This document shows, piece after piece, positions 26,430 through 34,929 of a stretch of DNA of 64,000 nt. The DNA is taken from the NCBI GenBank assembly GCA_963739615.1, contig CAVUBD010000016.1, positions 186,001 to 250,000 of the forward strand, in the 5' to 3' direction. Position 1 is the stretch's first letter. Each line of letters starts with the position of its first letter. The notes below the pieces were generated by a model that saw only the letters and a program-made list of their open reading frames with translations, was not told where the DNA came from and ran no database searches. Position numbers and translations under genes: made by a program. This DNA comes from Palsa-504 sp963739615. GTDB lineage: Bacteria; Actinomycetota; Actinomycetes; Streptosporangiales; Streptosporangiaceae.

Positions 26430-26704
26430 TAAGCCTGGCGCTGCCTCATCGCTTCGGCAAGCTCCTCTGCGGAAACGTACTCGCCTCGGGCTAGCTCCGC
26501 GTCAGACTCGGCCAAGCGGTTCATGGTGGCGGCATCGCGCATGATCTCAAGGGTTTCCTCCAGCGCTTCCAGGTCCTCTGGAGCGATGAGGATGGCCGAG
26601 GGCCTTCCGTGCACGGTCACGGTCACCCGCTCGTGATGGTCGTGGACGCGGCCGACGATCTCGGACAGGTGAGACTTAACGTCGCCCAGCGGAAGCACGG
26701 TCAT
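26429..26704 (-). CDS. Phd/YefM-type antitoxin (copy 1)
   Basis: This encodes 91 residues starting MTVLPLGDVKSHLSELVGRV in close form (here SEIVGRV). Then VTVTVHGRPSAILIAPEDLE follows, the Phd/YefM DNA-binding fold, with an acidic toxin-binding tail DAELARGEYVSAEELAEAM. ATG at 26704 was preferred because the promoter places transcription start at or next to it. The upstream in-frame ATG at 26740 would lie in the -35 box. It neutralises the adjacent RelE and should repress its own promoter. Confidence 0.87.
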   Translation of the reverse strand: MTVLPLGDVKSHLSEIVGRVHDHHERVTVTVHGRPSAILIAPEDLEALEETLEIMRDAATMNRLAESDAELARGEYVSAEELAEAMRQRQA

Positions 26705-26740
26705 AGTCAAAAGTATGACCAAAAATACAGGTGGCGTCAA
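26699..26740 (-). promoter_or_regulatory. Leaderless promoter and operator of toxin-antitoxin copy 1
   Basis: On the minus strand TTGACG (26740..26735), a 17-bp spacer and CATACT (26717..26712) are followed by seven bases and then the antitoxin ATG. The mRNA would be leaderless. A 22-bp inverted repeat with arms GGTCATA and TATGACC (26699..26720) covers the -10 box and the start codon, which fits autorepression. Confidence 0.65.
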
Positions 26741-26760
26741 ACAGCTGACGTCAGACCACC

Positions 26761-26778
26761 GTGCACAGATCCGTTTAC
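26761..26778. promoter_or_regulatory. Arm site pair GTGCAC/GTTTAC
   Basis: GTGCAC-AGATCC-GTTTAC has the 12-bp period of the other arm pairs. Its end is 51 bp from att copy C, exactly the distance seen at copy B. Confidence 0.45.
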
Positions 26779-26788
26779 AACAGGCATG

Positions 26789-26874
26789 CAGAAGGCCCTT
26801 TCTCTGTTCGAGAAAGGGCTTCTGGCCTTGGTAGCGGGGGCGGGATTTGAACCCGCGACCTCTGGGTTATGAGC
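26789..26874 (-). repeat. att copy C: tRNA-fMet 3' part plus terminator hairpin
   Basis: Positions 26829..26874 are identical to the tRNA 3' part. The hairpin at 26789..26827 has arms AGAAGGCCCTTTCTC and GAGAAAGGGCTTCT. Confidence 0.9.
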
Positions 26875-27001
26875 CATACGACGTGCGTCTCCCCCGTCTC
26901 GGACAGTCTCCGGTCGCCGCGCTGTCCTCGGCAGACCTGCGGCATGAAGTCGCCCCGGGCCTTCTGCGTCTCCCTCGTCTAAGCTTGTCCCGCCGTGTCC
27001 C

Positions 27002-27023
27002 GTGCACAAATGCGTGCACAAAT
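27002..27023. promoter_or_regulatory. Paired decamer arm site (GTGCACAAAT type)
   Basis: This is identical in sequence and in distance (128 bp) to the pair next to copy B. The 110 bp between core and pair are also clearly homologous between copies B and C. Confidence 0.55.
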
Positions 27024-27149
27024 CAGCCTCCCGGCCTGCTGGTTCGCGTCGGCCAGCATGGCCGCTCGCCCTGATGCCATGAAGGAGCGGGGCCTCCTCG
27101 CTCCCCGTAGCTGTCCCGAGAGTTCATGCTCGGGAGTGTCTACGTCATC

Positions 27150-27412
27150 TACGACGATGGGAGGCCCCTTGCAGTAGCGTACGACGGCCCGCAGATCGTG
27201 GGCATGGACCTGCACCGCCGCCGGTCGGTGCTGGTCCGGATGACCGAGGACGGCCGGAAGCTGGCCACCGCTCGTATCACCAACAGCCCGGCGCGGCTGG
27301 CGGCGGAGATCAGGCGGGCGGCCTGCACCCCGAGGTGGTGCTGGAGGCCTGCTACGGCTGGTACTGGGCGGCGGACGCGCTGGCGGCGTCCGGCGCCGAG
27401 GTCACCCTAAAA
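27150..27412 (+). pseudogene. IS110 transposase N-terminal fragment
   Basis: The frame reads QIVGMDLHRRRSVLVRMTED and RKLATARITNSPARLAAEIR, the start of the RuvC-like DEDD domain with its first Asp. After a one-base loss at about 27320 the next frame continues VVLEACYGWYWAADALAASG with the conserved Glu. It is cut at about 27412, where the base composition drops sharply. About 300 C-terminal residues are missing. Confidence 0.8.
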
Positions 27413-27415
27413 ACT

Positions 27416-27628
27416 ATGACTACTGTTGACAACTTTCTCATAGTATGGAGTGCAGTCGGCCCTATTGTTGGCGTCATCGTAGGATCGATGCCAGCGCACT
27501 TCTTTCGTAGCATGGCCAATAGTGCCAACGCTCGGGCGGATGGAATGGTCGAAGGCATGGCTAATATGGCCAAGAACATGGCTGAGATGGGAAAAGAGAT
27601 GGCTCATACGAGAGCCGATAGAAAATGA
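27416..27628 (+). CDS. Small low-GC membrane protein, unknown
   Basis: This encodes 70 residues. One membrane helix, FLIVWSAVGPIVGVIVGSMP, lies at residues 7-26. A Met/Ala-rich amphipathic segment follows, MVEGMANMAKNMAEMGKEMA, with a near 7-residue MA repeat, and then a charged end. The surrounding 230 bp are much lower in GC than the rest of the window, which suggests different ancestry. No ribosome-binding site is obvious, so a leaderless start or no expression is possible. I recognise no family. Confidence 0.45.
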   Translation: MTTVDNFLIVWSAVGPIVGVIVGSMPAHFFRSMANSANARADGMVEGMANMAKNMAEMGKEMAHTRADRK

Positions 27629-28030
27629 AGAGGGCTTCGGCTTCTTGCTGTCAAATCGGTGGAGATGAGGCCATCCTTATCAGGTCTCCTCCGCAACCTG
27701 GCTCACGTGCGTCAAGCCAGGTCGTGGTGCCTGCGGTGTTGTCCAAGAGTGGCCGTGATGCCTCTCTCGCGACCGCCTCATCGGGCATGCAGCAGGCACG
27801 GGCCTCTTCGTCCCGAACTAGTGGCGCCGCTGGGCGTTTACCCGTTGTCCGAGCTTGCTCAGCGTGCTGGCGAACGGGCCCGCTTGTGGTTGCGAGGGGA
27901 CGTTGCTGTACTTCCGTGCTGTACCTCTCGCGGCTGACTCCTTGCGTGCAAAGCCCAGTTAAGGCGTCCAGCCCGGTCTCTGGCCTGGGGGCGCATAGCA
28001 CTCTAGGGCCACTGTAGGGCTGCCCCCTAA
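27629..28030. other. Intergenic with 65-bp dispersed repeat
   Basis: Positions 27680..27744 match 31025..31089 closely (TCAGGTCTCCTCCGC, then GCGTCAAG, then CAGGTCG, then TGCCTGCGGTGTTGTCC). No gene is recognised in the rest. Confidence 0.5.
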
Positions 28031-29640
28031 GCTTGCCGTTTAACCTCCTGGGCTCGGCGTGGTTTCCTGCGTCGTCTTCTTGATGGCGGCCTTGCCCACG
28101 TCGTGACGGGTGGCCGGGTGCCGGTTCTTCGAGCCGGGAGGTCTGCCGGGGCCAGGTTTGCCGGGTTTCGGTGCGGCTGTGAGAACGGGCAGTGTGCCGT
28201 GGATGGCCCGGAATCCCCGCCGGACCCGCGCGGGGGTCAGGCGGCCGGGCAGGGCCGGGCGCTGCCAGGGCAGGCGAAGGTCTGCAGCCAGGCCGCGGGC
28301 GAGCCAGAGCTGGGCGTAGCAGGCGAGGATCAGCCAGGTCCACCGGTCGGCGGCGGCGGGGTCGCGCAGTTTCGGCTTGGTCCAGCCGAGGACCTGCTTC
28401 AGGAACCGGAACGTATGTTCGATATCAAACCGGCGCAGGAACGCCTGCCAGCAGCGGTTCACCTCATCGGGATCCGCGTCCGGGCAGGAGGTCCACAGCC
28501 ACACCGGCCTGGGGGCATGATCGTGCGGCAGGTGCTCGACGGTGAGCTTGACCAGGGTGCCCTCGATGACCGGCAGTTTCCCCTGGTGGGCTGCCCAGGC
28601 GCCGCGGGCCTTCAGCTTGGGGTGCATCCGGTGCCAGGCGCGGGCCTCTGCTGCCCCGTACCGGGAGGTCTGCGTCGTGGTGTGCACGTCCGGCCCGGGG
28701 CAGGCGGCGTCATCTGAGAGCTTGAGCTCGCAGCCGTGCCGCACAGGCGGGCCCATCTGGCCGGGCCGGCGGGGCGGCGGCGCCTGCCGCAGCACCCGGT
28801 TGGTGCCCAGCCGCCCCAGCACCTGCACGGGAAGGTCCGCCAGCAGCCAGGCCAGCCGGGCCGGCTCGTAGCCGGCGTCGAAGACCACCAGGATGTCCGG
28901 GTCGCCGTCGTGCCAGTGCCCGGCGGCGATGATCCGCTCGATGACCCCGCGGACCTGGGCGGCGGTCACCGCGGCCAGGTCGTCATCAGGACCCAGCCGG
29001 ACCGCGTCCAGCAGCCGGGTCCACGACGTCCGGCCCGGTTCCAGCGCGGCTACCAGCGAGTACGGCCAGCCCGGGATCATCTGCGCGCTGTTCTTCCCCC
29101 GCCCGTAGCAGTGGCAGAACGACCGGCCCGGGCTGGTCGCCGCGTCCGGCCGCAGCCAGTTGCTCACATCGACCGCCAGCCGGATCCGGCCATCATCCCA
29201 GGCCGGCAGCGGCACCCCGGCCAGTACCCAGCGCAGTCGCGAGACCTGCACTTTCCCGCAGTTCAGCGCATCGTACAAGGCGCCATGACCGCGCTGATGC
29301 CCTGGCTCCAGCGACAATTCCGCCAGCATATGCACCCGGTCCTGCTTGCACAGCGCCGCGTCGCACAGCTCAGACAGCGCGTCCGCCCGGCCGGTGAAGC
29401 ACCGGTACAGCTCCCGGCGGAACCCTGCCAGCCGTTCCCGTGCCTGATCTGCCTCATCCCTGGCGCCCGCCCGGGCCTCCGCCCAGGCCATACTGAAAGC
29501 CACGGCCACCGCCCTGCCTCTTCAAGTTCTGTGGTGAGAACCCGAAGATGATGACGCGGTGGCCGTCTGTTATCACGGCGACACACCGGACAAGACGGGC
29601 AAAAAGTTGCCAGGCGGACAGCAGAGGTTAAACGGCAAGC
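28031..29640 (-). mobile_element. DDE insertion sequence with TAA duplications
   Basis: The 1610-bp element ends in the inverted repeat GCTTGCCGTTTAACCTC and is flanked by TAA (28028..28030 and 29641..29643). It carries a single transposase gene on the minus strand. Confidence 0.8.
28040..29509 (-). CDS. DDE transposase, actinobacterial IS4/IS5-like family
   Basis: This encodes 489 residues. The first Asp is in RIRLAVDVSNWLRPDAATSP near residue 115. The second is in PDILVVFDAGYEPARLAWLL near 210. The Glu region is FLRRFDIEHTFRFLKQVLGW near 370, and the family block SFCHCYGRGKNSAQMIPGWP is present. The C-terminus is a Pro/Lys-rich tail ending only nine bases from the element end. From memory, this type is kept in public collections as an unnamed actinobacterial transposase family. 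The frame is intact. Confidence 0.85.
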   Translation of the reverse strand: MAVAFSMAWAEARAGARDEADQARERLAGFRRELYRCFTGRADALSELCDAALCKQDRVHMLAELSLEPGHQRGHGALYDALNCGKVQVSRLRWVLAGVPLPAWDDGRIRLAVDVSNWLRPDAATSPGRSFCHCYGRGKNSAQMIPGWPYSLVAALEPGRTSWTRLLDAVRLGPDDDLAAVTAAQVRGVIERIIAAGHWHDGDPDILVVFDAGYEPARLAWLLADLPVQVLGRLGTNRVLRQAPPPRRPGQMGPPVRHGCELKLSDDAACPGPDVHTTTQTSRYGAAEARAWHRMHPKLKARGAWAAHQGKLPVIEGTLVKLTVEHLPHDHAPRPVWLWTSCPDADPDEVNRCWQAFLRRFDIEHTFRFLKQVLGWTKPKLRDPAAADRWTWLILACYAQLWLARGLAADLRLPWQRPALPGRLTPARVRRGFRAIHGTLPVLTAAPKPGKPGPGRPPGSKNRHPATRHDVGKAAIKKTTQETTPSPGG

Positions 29641-29654
29641 TAAGACCCTGCGTG

Positions 29655-30221
29655 CTATGCGCCCGGGTGGACCGGCGTAACGTTCAGGAAGTTCGGGGCG
29701 TGACTGCCGCGCGTCGAGCAGGCACTGAACGGGAACGGCACGGTCCTGCCGACCTCGTTGATCCCGGTCGGCGCGAACACCTCCAGCCCGGCCGCTGTGA
29801 CCGGCTTGCAGGCTGAGGTGGAGAAGTTGCCCGTGTCAGCGATCCTGAGCACCGCGTGGATGGTCTTGCCGTTGCCGACCGTCACCATATTCGCCGGGAA
29901 GGCATGGTTGAACACCGCACGGTTGCCGATCTGGTGGCCTGACAGGTTCACCGCGAACACGAATGGGAAGCCTTGAAGCGTGCAAGCGTGCCCGGACAAG
30001 TTGGTAAATTCCAGGTGGTAGAAACTCGTGCCCGCCGCGGCGCCGCCGCTGGTGTCGAGCCAGCCGTCGATGCCTGACGACTGGCAGGGCGGCGCGGCCT
30101 TGGACGACGCGGCGTTTGCCGGGTGCGACTCCTGGGCCAAGGCTGGCCCCGCGACGGCGAGCCCGGCGACGGCCAGCCCGGCGACGGCAATGCGCTTGAC
30201 GGTGGAGATTGTCGGCCTCAT
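29655..30221 (-). CDS. Secreted DUF4232 protein
   Basis: This encodes 188 residues. The signal peptide VKRIAVAGLAVAGLAVAGPA has a likely cleavage after ALA near residue 29. The DUF4232 body reads TSFYHLEFTNLSGHACTLQG, then FPFVFAVNLSGHQIGNRAVF, then DTGNFSTSACKPVTAAGLEV, with conserved Cys pairs. It is secreted or cell-wall associated with unknown function. GGAGGAAC precedes the ATG at 30221. The IS at 28031..29640 ends only 15 bp past its stop but leaves it whole. Confidence 0.85.
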   Translation of the reverse strand: MRPTISTVKRIAVAGLAVAGLAVAGPALAQESHPANAASSKAAPPCQSSGIDGWLDTSGGAAAGTSFYHLEFTNLSGHACTLQGFPFVFAVNLSGHQIGNRAVFNHAFPANMVTVGNGKTIHAVLRIADTGNFSTSACKPVTAAGLEVFAPTGINEVGRTVPFPFSACSTRGSHAPNFLNVTPVHPGA

Positions 30222-31384
30222 GTGCGTTCCTCCTAGCGAGTAACCGGACAGGCGCCGTGCACCCGGTCAGGCCGAGGCGCTGGCAACAGCGGGCGGCGGC
30301 CACCTGGTCTGCCCACTCTTACTGAGCGCCTTCCGTCACGCCTGATACACCGCAGACTGCGGCCAAGTCCCGCTGACCCTCTTATCCGTAGGAGTAGGCA
30401 AGTCGTCCATGACCGTCGGTCACCGGTCGTGGGCTGGGCCGACATTCCAGAGTTGTCCACGTGCGTCGGGTGTCGTCCAGCGGCTTGGCTACAGTCTTGG
30501 CTACAGTCGGGACTCCGCAGCCTTCTGATCCGTAGATTCCTGTACCGGCATCCTGATCCGTAGATTCCTGTACCGGCATCTGGCCTCGTTCAGATCCGTT
30601 CGTGACCCGGGCTCGTCAATGCACGTTGTCCATGTGAGTCCGGAGCACCAGAAGATTGTTCATTCTCGTGGCTCCCCAGCTTTGGCTTGGCTCCCGGCTG
30701 ATGATAGCGTGACGCCCTGGTCCTCGTCACCATCTCCCGGTCTGTTTCCGGCAACCCGGCCGCGCCGGACAAGGCCTCACATGACGCCTAATGCCAGCTG
30801 GCCCTGGAATTTGCCCGGTGACCGCCCGCGCCGTGCAGGGGATGGCCCCGTACCCTGGCCAGGCTCGCTGCCTGGCCCTTGGTTTCTGGCCAGAGTGCTT
30901 CCGGAGGCTCAATGTCAAGGGTGGCCGAAGGTCATTTCCGGAGGAAACGCGAAGCGCCCTTGATATTGAGGGGAAGCACGTCACAATTCAGGGGCCATCC
31001 TCGGATCTGACCTCTTCCGTGTCATCAGGTCTCCTCCGCGACTCGGCTCCCGTGCGTCAAGTCAGGTCGCGATGCCTGCGGTGTTGTCCGCACGGTCTGT
31101 GAGACGGCCGTGAGAGGCCGGGCTGCCCGGCTGGCGGCCGTCCCTACCGGCCACCGAGAGACATCCTTGCATCGTCGTCCTTGTGGCTCCTATCCCGCGG
31201 CCGAGATCGTGTCACGGCGGGGAGGACGGCGAGCATCACCACTAATCCGGCGGCAAGCCGACCCGGACCGCAGGCAGCGGCGGCGACCGAGGACCGGAAG
31301 CGGCGCGGCAGCATGAATGACGAGAGGGGGCCTTTTGATCCGTAGATCAAAACCGGGCATCCGGTCAGTGTGCTGGAATCCGTA
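30222..31384. other. Repeat-rich stretch without a gene
   Basis: Positions 30388..30508 are a copy of the dispersed repeat seen at 13300, including an exact 12-bp tandem pair TTGGCTACAGTC at 30485..30508. A perfect 28-bp unit is repeated twice at 30525..30580. Positions 31025..31089 match 27680..27744. Open frames elsewhere have no features of genes. Confidence 0.5.
30525..30580. repeat. Perfect 28-bp tandem duplication
   Basis: The unit begins CTGATCCGTAGATTCC and ends TGTACCGGCATC and occurs twice in a row. A shortened relative, GATCCGTAGATC, follows at 31337. Confidence 0.8.
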
Positions 31385-31489
31385 TGGGTGCAGCTCGTTT
31401 GGAGGGACTTCTGACCTGAGGTTTTGCCTGATTTCCGGGTGATCGGTGCTGCGCTCTTCTACCGTCATGTACAGGGGAAGGGGCGGTGG

Positions 31490-31996
31490 ATGGGCTCGCT
31501 GATCGAGGAACTCAAGCGCCAGGAGGAGGCTGCCCGGGCCGAGGCGGACCGGCTGCGCAGCCGGATCGGGGAGCTTACCGGTGATCTGGCCAGGGCGGAG
31601 GAGCAGGCGTCGCGGCTGGTGATCGCGCGGGAGGAAGTCACGCGGGTACTGGGAGAGCCGGCCGCGGCGGAACCGCCTGCCGGCAGGCCGGCGGGGGAAC
31701 CGCGGCCGGCAGCGCCGATCGGGGCGGTGACGGTCCTGCCGTGGCAGGAGGGTGCTGACGCGTCGGTGCTGCCGCAGGCGTACCAGGATCTCCTGGAGGT
31801 GGCGGCCGGTGCGGGGCGCCCGCTGCGGGCGGGTGAGTTCGCGGCCGCTGCGGGGCTGCCGACGGAGAAGGCGAAAGTGGAGGGGCTGCGGTCGAAGCTG
31901 AGGCTGCTGGCCGCGCGGGGCTGGCTGGCCCCGGCCCCCGGCGGGCTGTTCACACTGCCAGGTCACTCAGAGAAAACACCGAAACCCGGACAGTAA
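31490..31996 (+). CDS. ISKra4 accessory protein (copy 1)
   Basis: This encodes 168 residues. The N-terminal coiled coil (MGSLIEELKRQEEAARAEAD, then LRSRIGELTGDLARAEEQAS) is joined by a Pro/Ala linker to a C-terminal domain. That domain reads VLPWQEGADASVLPQAYQDL and GLPTEKAKVEGLRSKLRLLA, then LAARGWLAPAPGGLFTL, which resembles a winged helix. The order and the position directly before the transposase are the same in both elements, so it is probably a DNA-binding partner in transposition. A GGGGCGG site precedes the ATG. Confidence 0.75.
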   Translation: MGSLIEELKRQEEAARAEADRLRSRIGELTGDLARAEEQASRLVIAREEVTRVLGEPAAAEPPAGRPAGEPRPAAPIGAVTVLPWQEGADASVLPQAYQDLLEVAAGAGRPLRAGEFAAAAGLPTEKAKVEGLRSKLRLLAARGWLAPAPGGLFTLPGHSEKTPKPGQ

Positions 31997-32061
31997 CGGG
32001 TTCTTCTTCCTAAGTTCGGAGGTGCTTACTCCATCCGGACCTCAAGGAAGAAGAACCCTCC

Positions 32062-33588
32062 ATGGAAGCGTACTGCCCGGCTCCCGGCGATGATCCGTTC
32101 ACGGCATCGAAAGCCATGTTCACCGCCCTGGCCTGCGAGATGGCCGGCCCGGACGCGGCCGGGATGACGGCCTTCGAGCTGGAGGAGCTCGTGGACCGGC
32201 GGGGCCGGGAGGTGCTGCTGCGGCTGCTGCAGGATCACTACGACCTGCGGAGCATGCGGGAAGAACAGCAGGCCGGCGAGCATCCCGCCCCGGTGGCCGC
32301 TCCCGACGGGATCACCCGGACCCGGCTGGAGACCGGGCACGGCCGGGCGCTGGCCACCCTGTTCGGCACGGTGCAGGTCACCCGGTGCGCCTGGCGGAAA
32401 CCGGGAGCACCGAACTGGTGCCCGGCGGACGCGGCCCTGTCCCTGCCGGCTGGGCGGCACTCCCATTCCCTGGCGATGCTGGCCGCGATCGAGGCCGCCC
32501 GCGGGTCCTTCGACGCCGCGCACGCGGCGATCACCCGCCGCTGCGGCCCGGTGATGGGAAAACGGCAGGCCGGGGAGTCCGTCGTGCATGCCGCCGCGGA
32601 CATCCCCGCGTTCTACGCCGCCCGGATCCCGCAGCCGTGCACGCGGGGAACGCTGCTCATCATGTCCGCTGACTGCAAGGGCATCGTGATGCGGCCCGGG
32701 GCGCTTCGCGCGGCCACGGCGAAGGCCGCCGCCCGGCTGGGGAAGATGCGCACCCGGCTGACGGCCGGGGAGAAACCGAACCGCAAGCGGATGGCCGCCC
32801 TGGTCACCGTCTACGACGCCGAGCCCGCGAAACGCCGGCCGCACGACGTCATCGCCCCGCCCGGCGGGCGCACCGGCACCCGCCCGCTCCGGCCCGGGCC
32901 GAAGGCCCTGGCCAAGTGGCTGGCCGGGTCCGTCCGGAAAGACCCCGCCGAGGTGATCGCCGCCGCGTTCGACGAAGCGGAGGCCCGCGACCCCGCTCAC
33001 CAGCGGACCTGGGTCGTCCTAGTCGACGGGGCCGAGCACCAGCTGGGCCTGATCCGCGCCGAGGCCGCCCGCCGGGGCGCCGCAATTCACGTCATCATCG
33101 ACATTATTCACGTTCTCGAATATTTGTGGGGCGCTGCCTGGAGCTTCCACGCCGCCAGCGATCCCGCGGCCGAGGACTGGGTTGCGGTCAAGGCGCTCAC
33201 GGTCCTGGCCGGTGACAGCGCCCGGGCCGCGCAGGAGATCACCGCCGAGGCCGACGCGGCCGCCCTGGCCGGCAGCCAGCGGAACGGGGCCGCCGCATGC
33301 GTGCGGTACCTGGAGAACAAGCGGGAGTTCCTCCGCTACGACCAGGCCCTGGCGGCCGGATGGCCCATCGCGACGGGGGTCATCGAGGGCGCGTGCAGGC
33401 ACCTCATAGCCGACCGTCTCTCGGTGGGAGGGGCCAGGTGGGGCCTGGACGGCGCCGAGGCAGTTCTCACCCTGAGGGCAGTGATCAGCAACGACGACTT
33501 CCAGGAGTACTGGCGATTCCACCTCGCTTGCGAGCACCAACGGCTCTATCCCGGCACCGACCAGGGACAATACACGCTCGGCGCCTGA
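32062..33588 (+). CDS. ISKra4 family transposase (copy 1)
   Basis: This encodes 508 residues. The N-terminal part has TRTRLETGHGRALATLFGTV, then VTRCAWRKPGAPNWCPADAA. The catalytic core has LIMSADCKGIVM with the first Asp, TWVVLVDGAEHQLGLIRAEA and VIIDIIHVLEYLWGAAWSFH with the second, and WPIATGVIEGACRHLIADRL with the Glu near residue 445. All are canonical for ISKra4. The frame is intact and lies 65 bp downstream of the accessory gene. Confidence 0.92.
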   Translation: MEAYCPAPGDDPFTASKAMFTALACEMAGPDAAGMTAFELEELVDRRGREVLLRLLQDHYDLRSMREEQQAGEHPAPVAAPDGITRTRLETGHGRALATLFGTVQVTRCAWRKPGAPNWCPADAALSLPAGRHSHSLAMLAAIEAARGSFDAAHAAITRRCGPVMGKRQAGESVVHAAADIPAFYAARIPQPCTRGTLLIMSADCKGIVMRPGALRAATAKAAARLGKMRTRLTAGEKPNRKRMAALVTVYDAEPAKRRPHDVIAPPGGRTGTRPLRPGPKALAKWLAGSVRKDPAEVIAAAFDEAEARDPAHQRTWVVLVDGAEHQLGLIRAEAARRGAAIHVIIDIIHVLEYLWGAAWSFHAASDPAAEDWVAVKALTVLAGDSARAAQEITAEADAAALAGSQRNGAAACVRYLENKREFLRYDQALAAGWPIATGVIEGACRHLIADRLSVGGARWGLDGAEAVLTLRAVISNDDFQEYWRFHLACEHQRLYPGTDQGQYTLGA

Positions 33589-33782
33589 CCGGTCAGCTCA
33601 CTCCAAACGAGCTGCACCCAATCCGTATTCACGGGTCAGCGTCCTGCCGGGTGTCCGGCGTAGATGCCATAGTCCAGCACCGTCCGGTCAGTCCGTGAGA
33701 AAGCTGTGAGAGATCCCTGCCCTTCGACGCGGACGCAGCAGTAATGGCAACAGTCGCGGGCCGTGCCCTCTACCCTTCGCCC

Positions 33783-34375
33783 ATGACCTACCCGATATGG
33801 AGCTACTTCTCGCGCAACGTCAGGCCGCCAGCGTGGGCGAGCTCGTTCGTGGAGGTGGTGAAGTCAGCCGAGGGGAAGATATCGACTTCGAGCAAAAGAC
33901 CGGCCTGGACAGCGATGCCGTGCTCAGCAATCTGAGCCCGGGCCTGGTGGCTCTAGGCTACGCGGTCGAGAGCGGCAAGACGAAGCAGGCCAAGATTCAC
34001 CGGCCAGTCCTGTTCGGCGAAAACGGGACTCCATCGGTCAACTACGAGATCGACGCCTTCCACGACGAGCTCGGCATCGCGGTGGAGGTGGAAGCGGGCC
34101 GTGGTGCGGCCGGAAACGCGGACTACCGGGATATCGTCCGTACTTCCCTGATCCTGGATGCCCGCTACATGGTCCTGCTCCTGCCAGTGCGCTACCGCAC
34201 CACATCATGAGGACGAGAACATGCCATCCATGCTTACGACCGAACCCGGAATCAGCTAGATGCGATCTATGCGTCTCAGCGGCTGAAGCTCCCGTTTGAG
34301 GGGGTCTTGCTCATTGGATACTTACAGACCCCAGACTGCTCCGGACTGTCCGGCCACGCCGCGGGCACGGGCTAA
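33783..34375 (+). pseudogene. Restriction-endonuclease-like (PD-(D/E)XK-type) protein, two disabling mutations
   Basis: The N-terminus MTYPIWSYFSRNVRPPAWAS is read from ATG at 33783. After a one-base shift at about 33885 the next frame continues LDSDAVLSNLSPGLVALGYA, then VNYEIDAFHDELGIAVEVEA and GRGAAGNADYRDIVRTSLIL. Here E-I-D, then E-V-E with downstream charged residues, fit a nuclease-like core. In the same frame a TGA at 34208 interrupts it before HAYDRTRNQLDAIYASQRLK and a final TAA at 34375. Repaired, the protein would have about 195 residues. The functional role of the family is unknown to me. Confidence 0.6.
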
Positions 34376-34929
34376 TGGTTTTCAAGAGCGTACGCGATTC
34401 ACTGTCCGCCGCCCGCTCCACCTGGGCTTTCAGCATGTCCGCCCTCTACATCATCGAAGATCATCCCGTGAATATCCCGTATCAAGCCCGTGTTACCGAA
34501 CGGGGCTACTTGGCGCGTGTGCACGACGATGCAGAAGGTGTGGATGGTGTGGATAGTGTGGAAGATTCCTTCATGTGCCGGGTTAGGACCTAGGTCCCTT
34601 GCCGGACGGTCCCTGAGCGATCTATTGCTGGGGTGTCTGCCGATGACGGGGCGGCCCTGGCCGTCTCGTCCTCTATCGGTCCTGCGGCGCGGGTCACCGC
34701 GTGCCCAATCCGAAGAAACACGAACAGGGGCGAAGGGAACTCAGATGATCCGGCGAATACTCGCCCCCCTGGCCACCCCGCGTCGGGTGTCAACACTGAG
34801 ATCACCGTCGTCGAAGTTCCGCCGAGATAGCAACCGGCGTCGATAACCTTTCAACCTTCGTTTCAAGGAGCCTCCGAAGACGTGCCTCGATCCAAGCGTC
34901 CGTTAGAATAAATGCGCAGGAGGGCGATC
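34376..34929. other. No recognised gene
   Basis: A 72-codon frame (34375..34593) and others are open but have no ribosome-binding site or recognisable domain. A GTGTGGAT-type repeat occurs at 34540..34562. AGGAGG at 34917..34922 belongs to the cupin gene. Confidence 0.4.

Larger units (their letters stand above)
31385..33620 (+). mobile_element. ISKra4 family element, copy 1
   Basis: The 2236-bp element ends in TGGGTGCAGCTCGTTTGGAG inverted repeats and is flanked by the 7-bp target duplication ATCCGTA (31378..31384 and 33621..33627). It holds two genes on the plus strand. A second element of the same design lies at 41627. Confidence 0.9.

Noticed and set aside
30525..30580. Possible CRISPR-like repeat
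   Set aside because: There are only two units, directly abutting, with no spacers and no cas genes in the window. It is a simple tandem duplication.
34375..34593. 72-codon ORF after the nuclease-like pseudogene
   Set aside because: There is no ribosome-binding site, no recognisable domain and a repetitive end. It was not reported as a gene.
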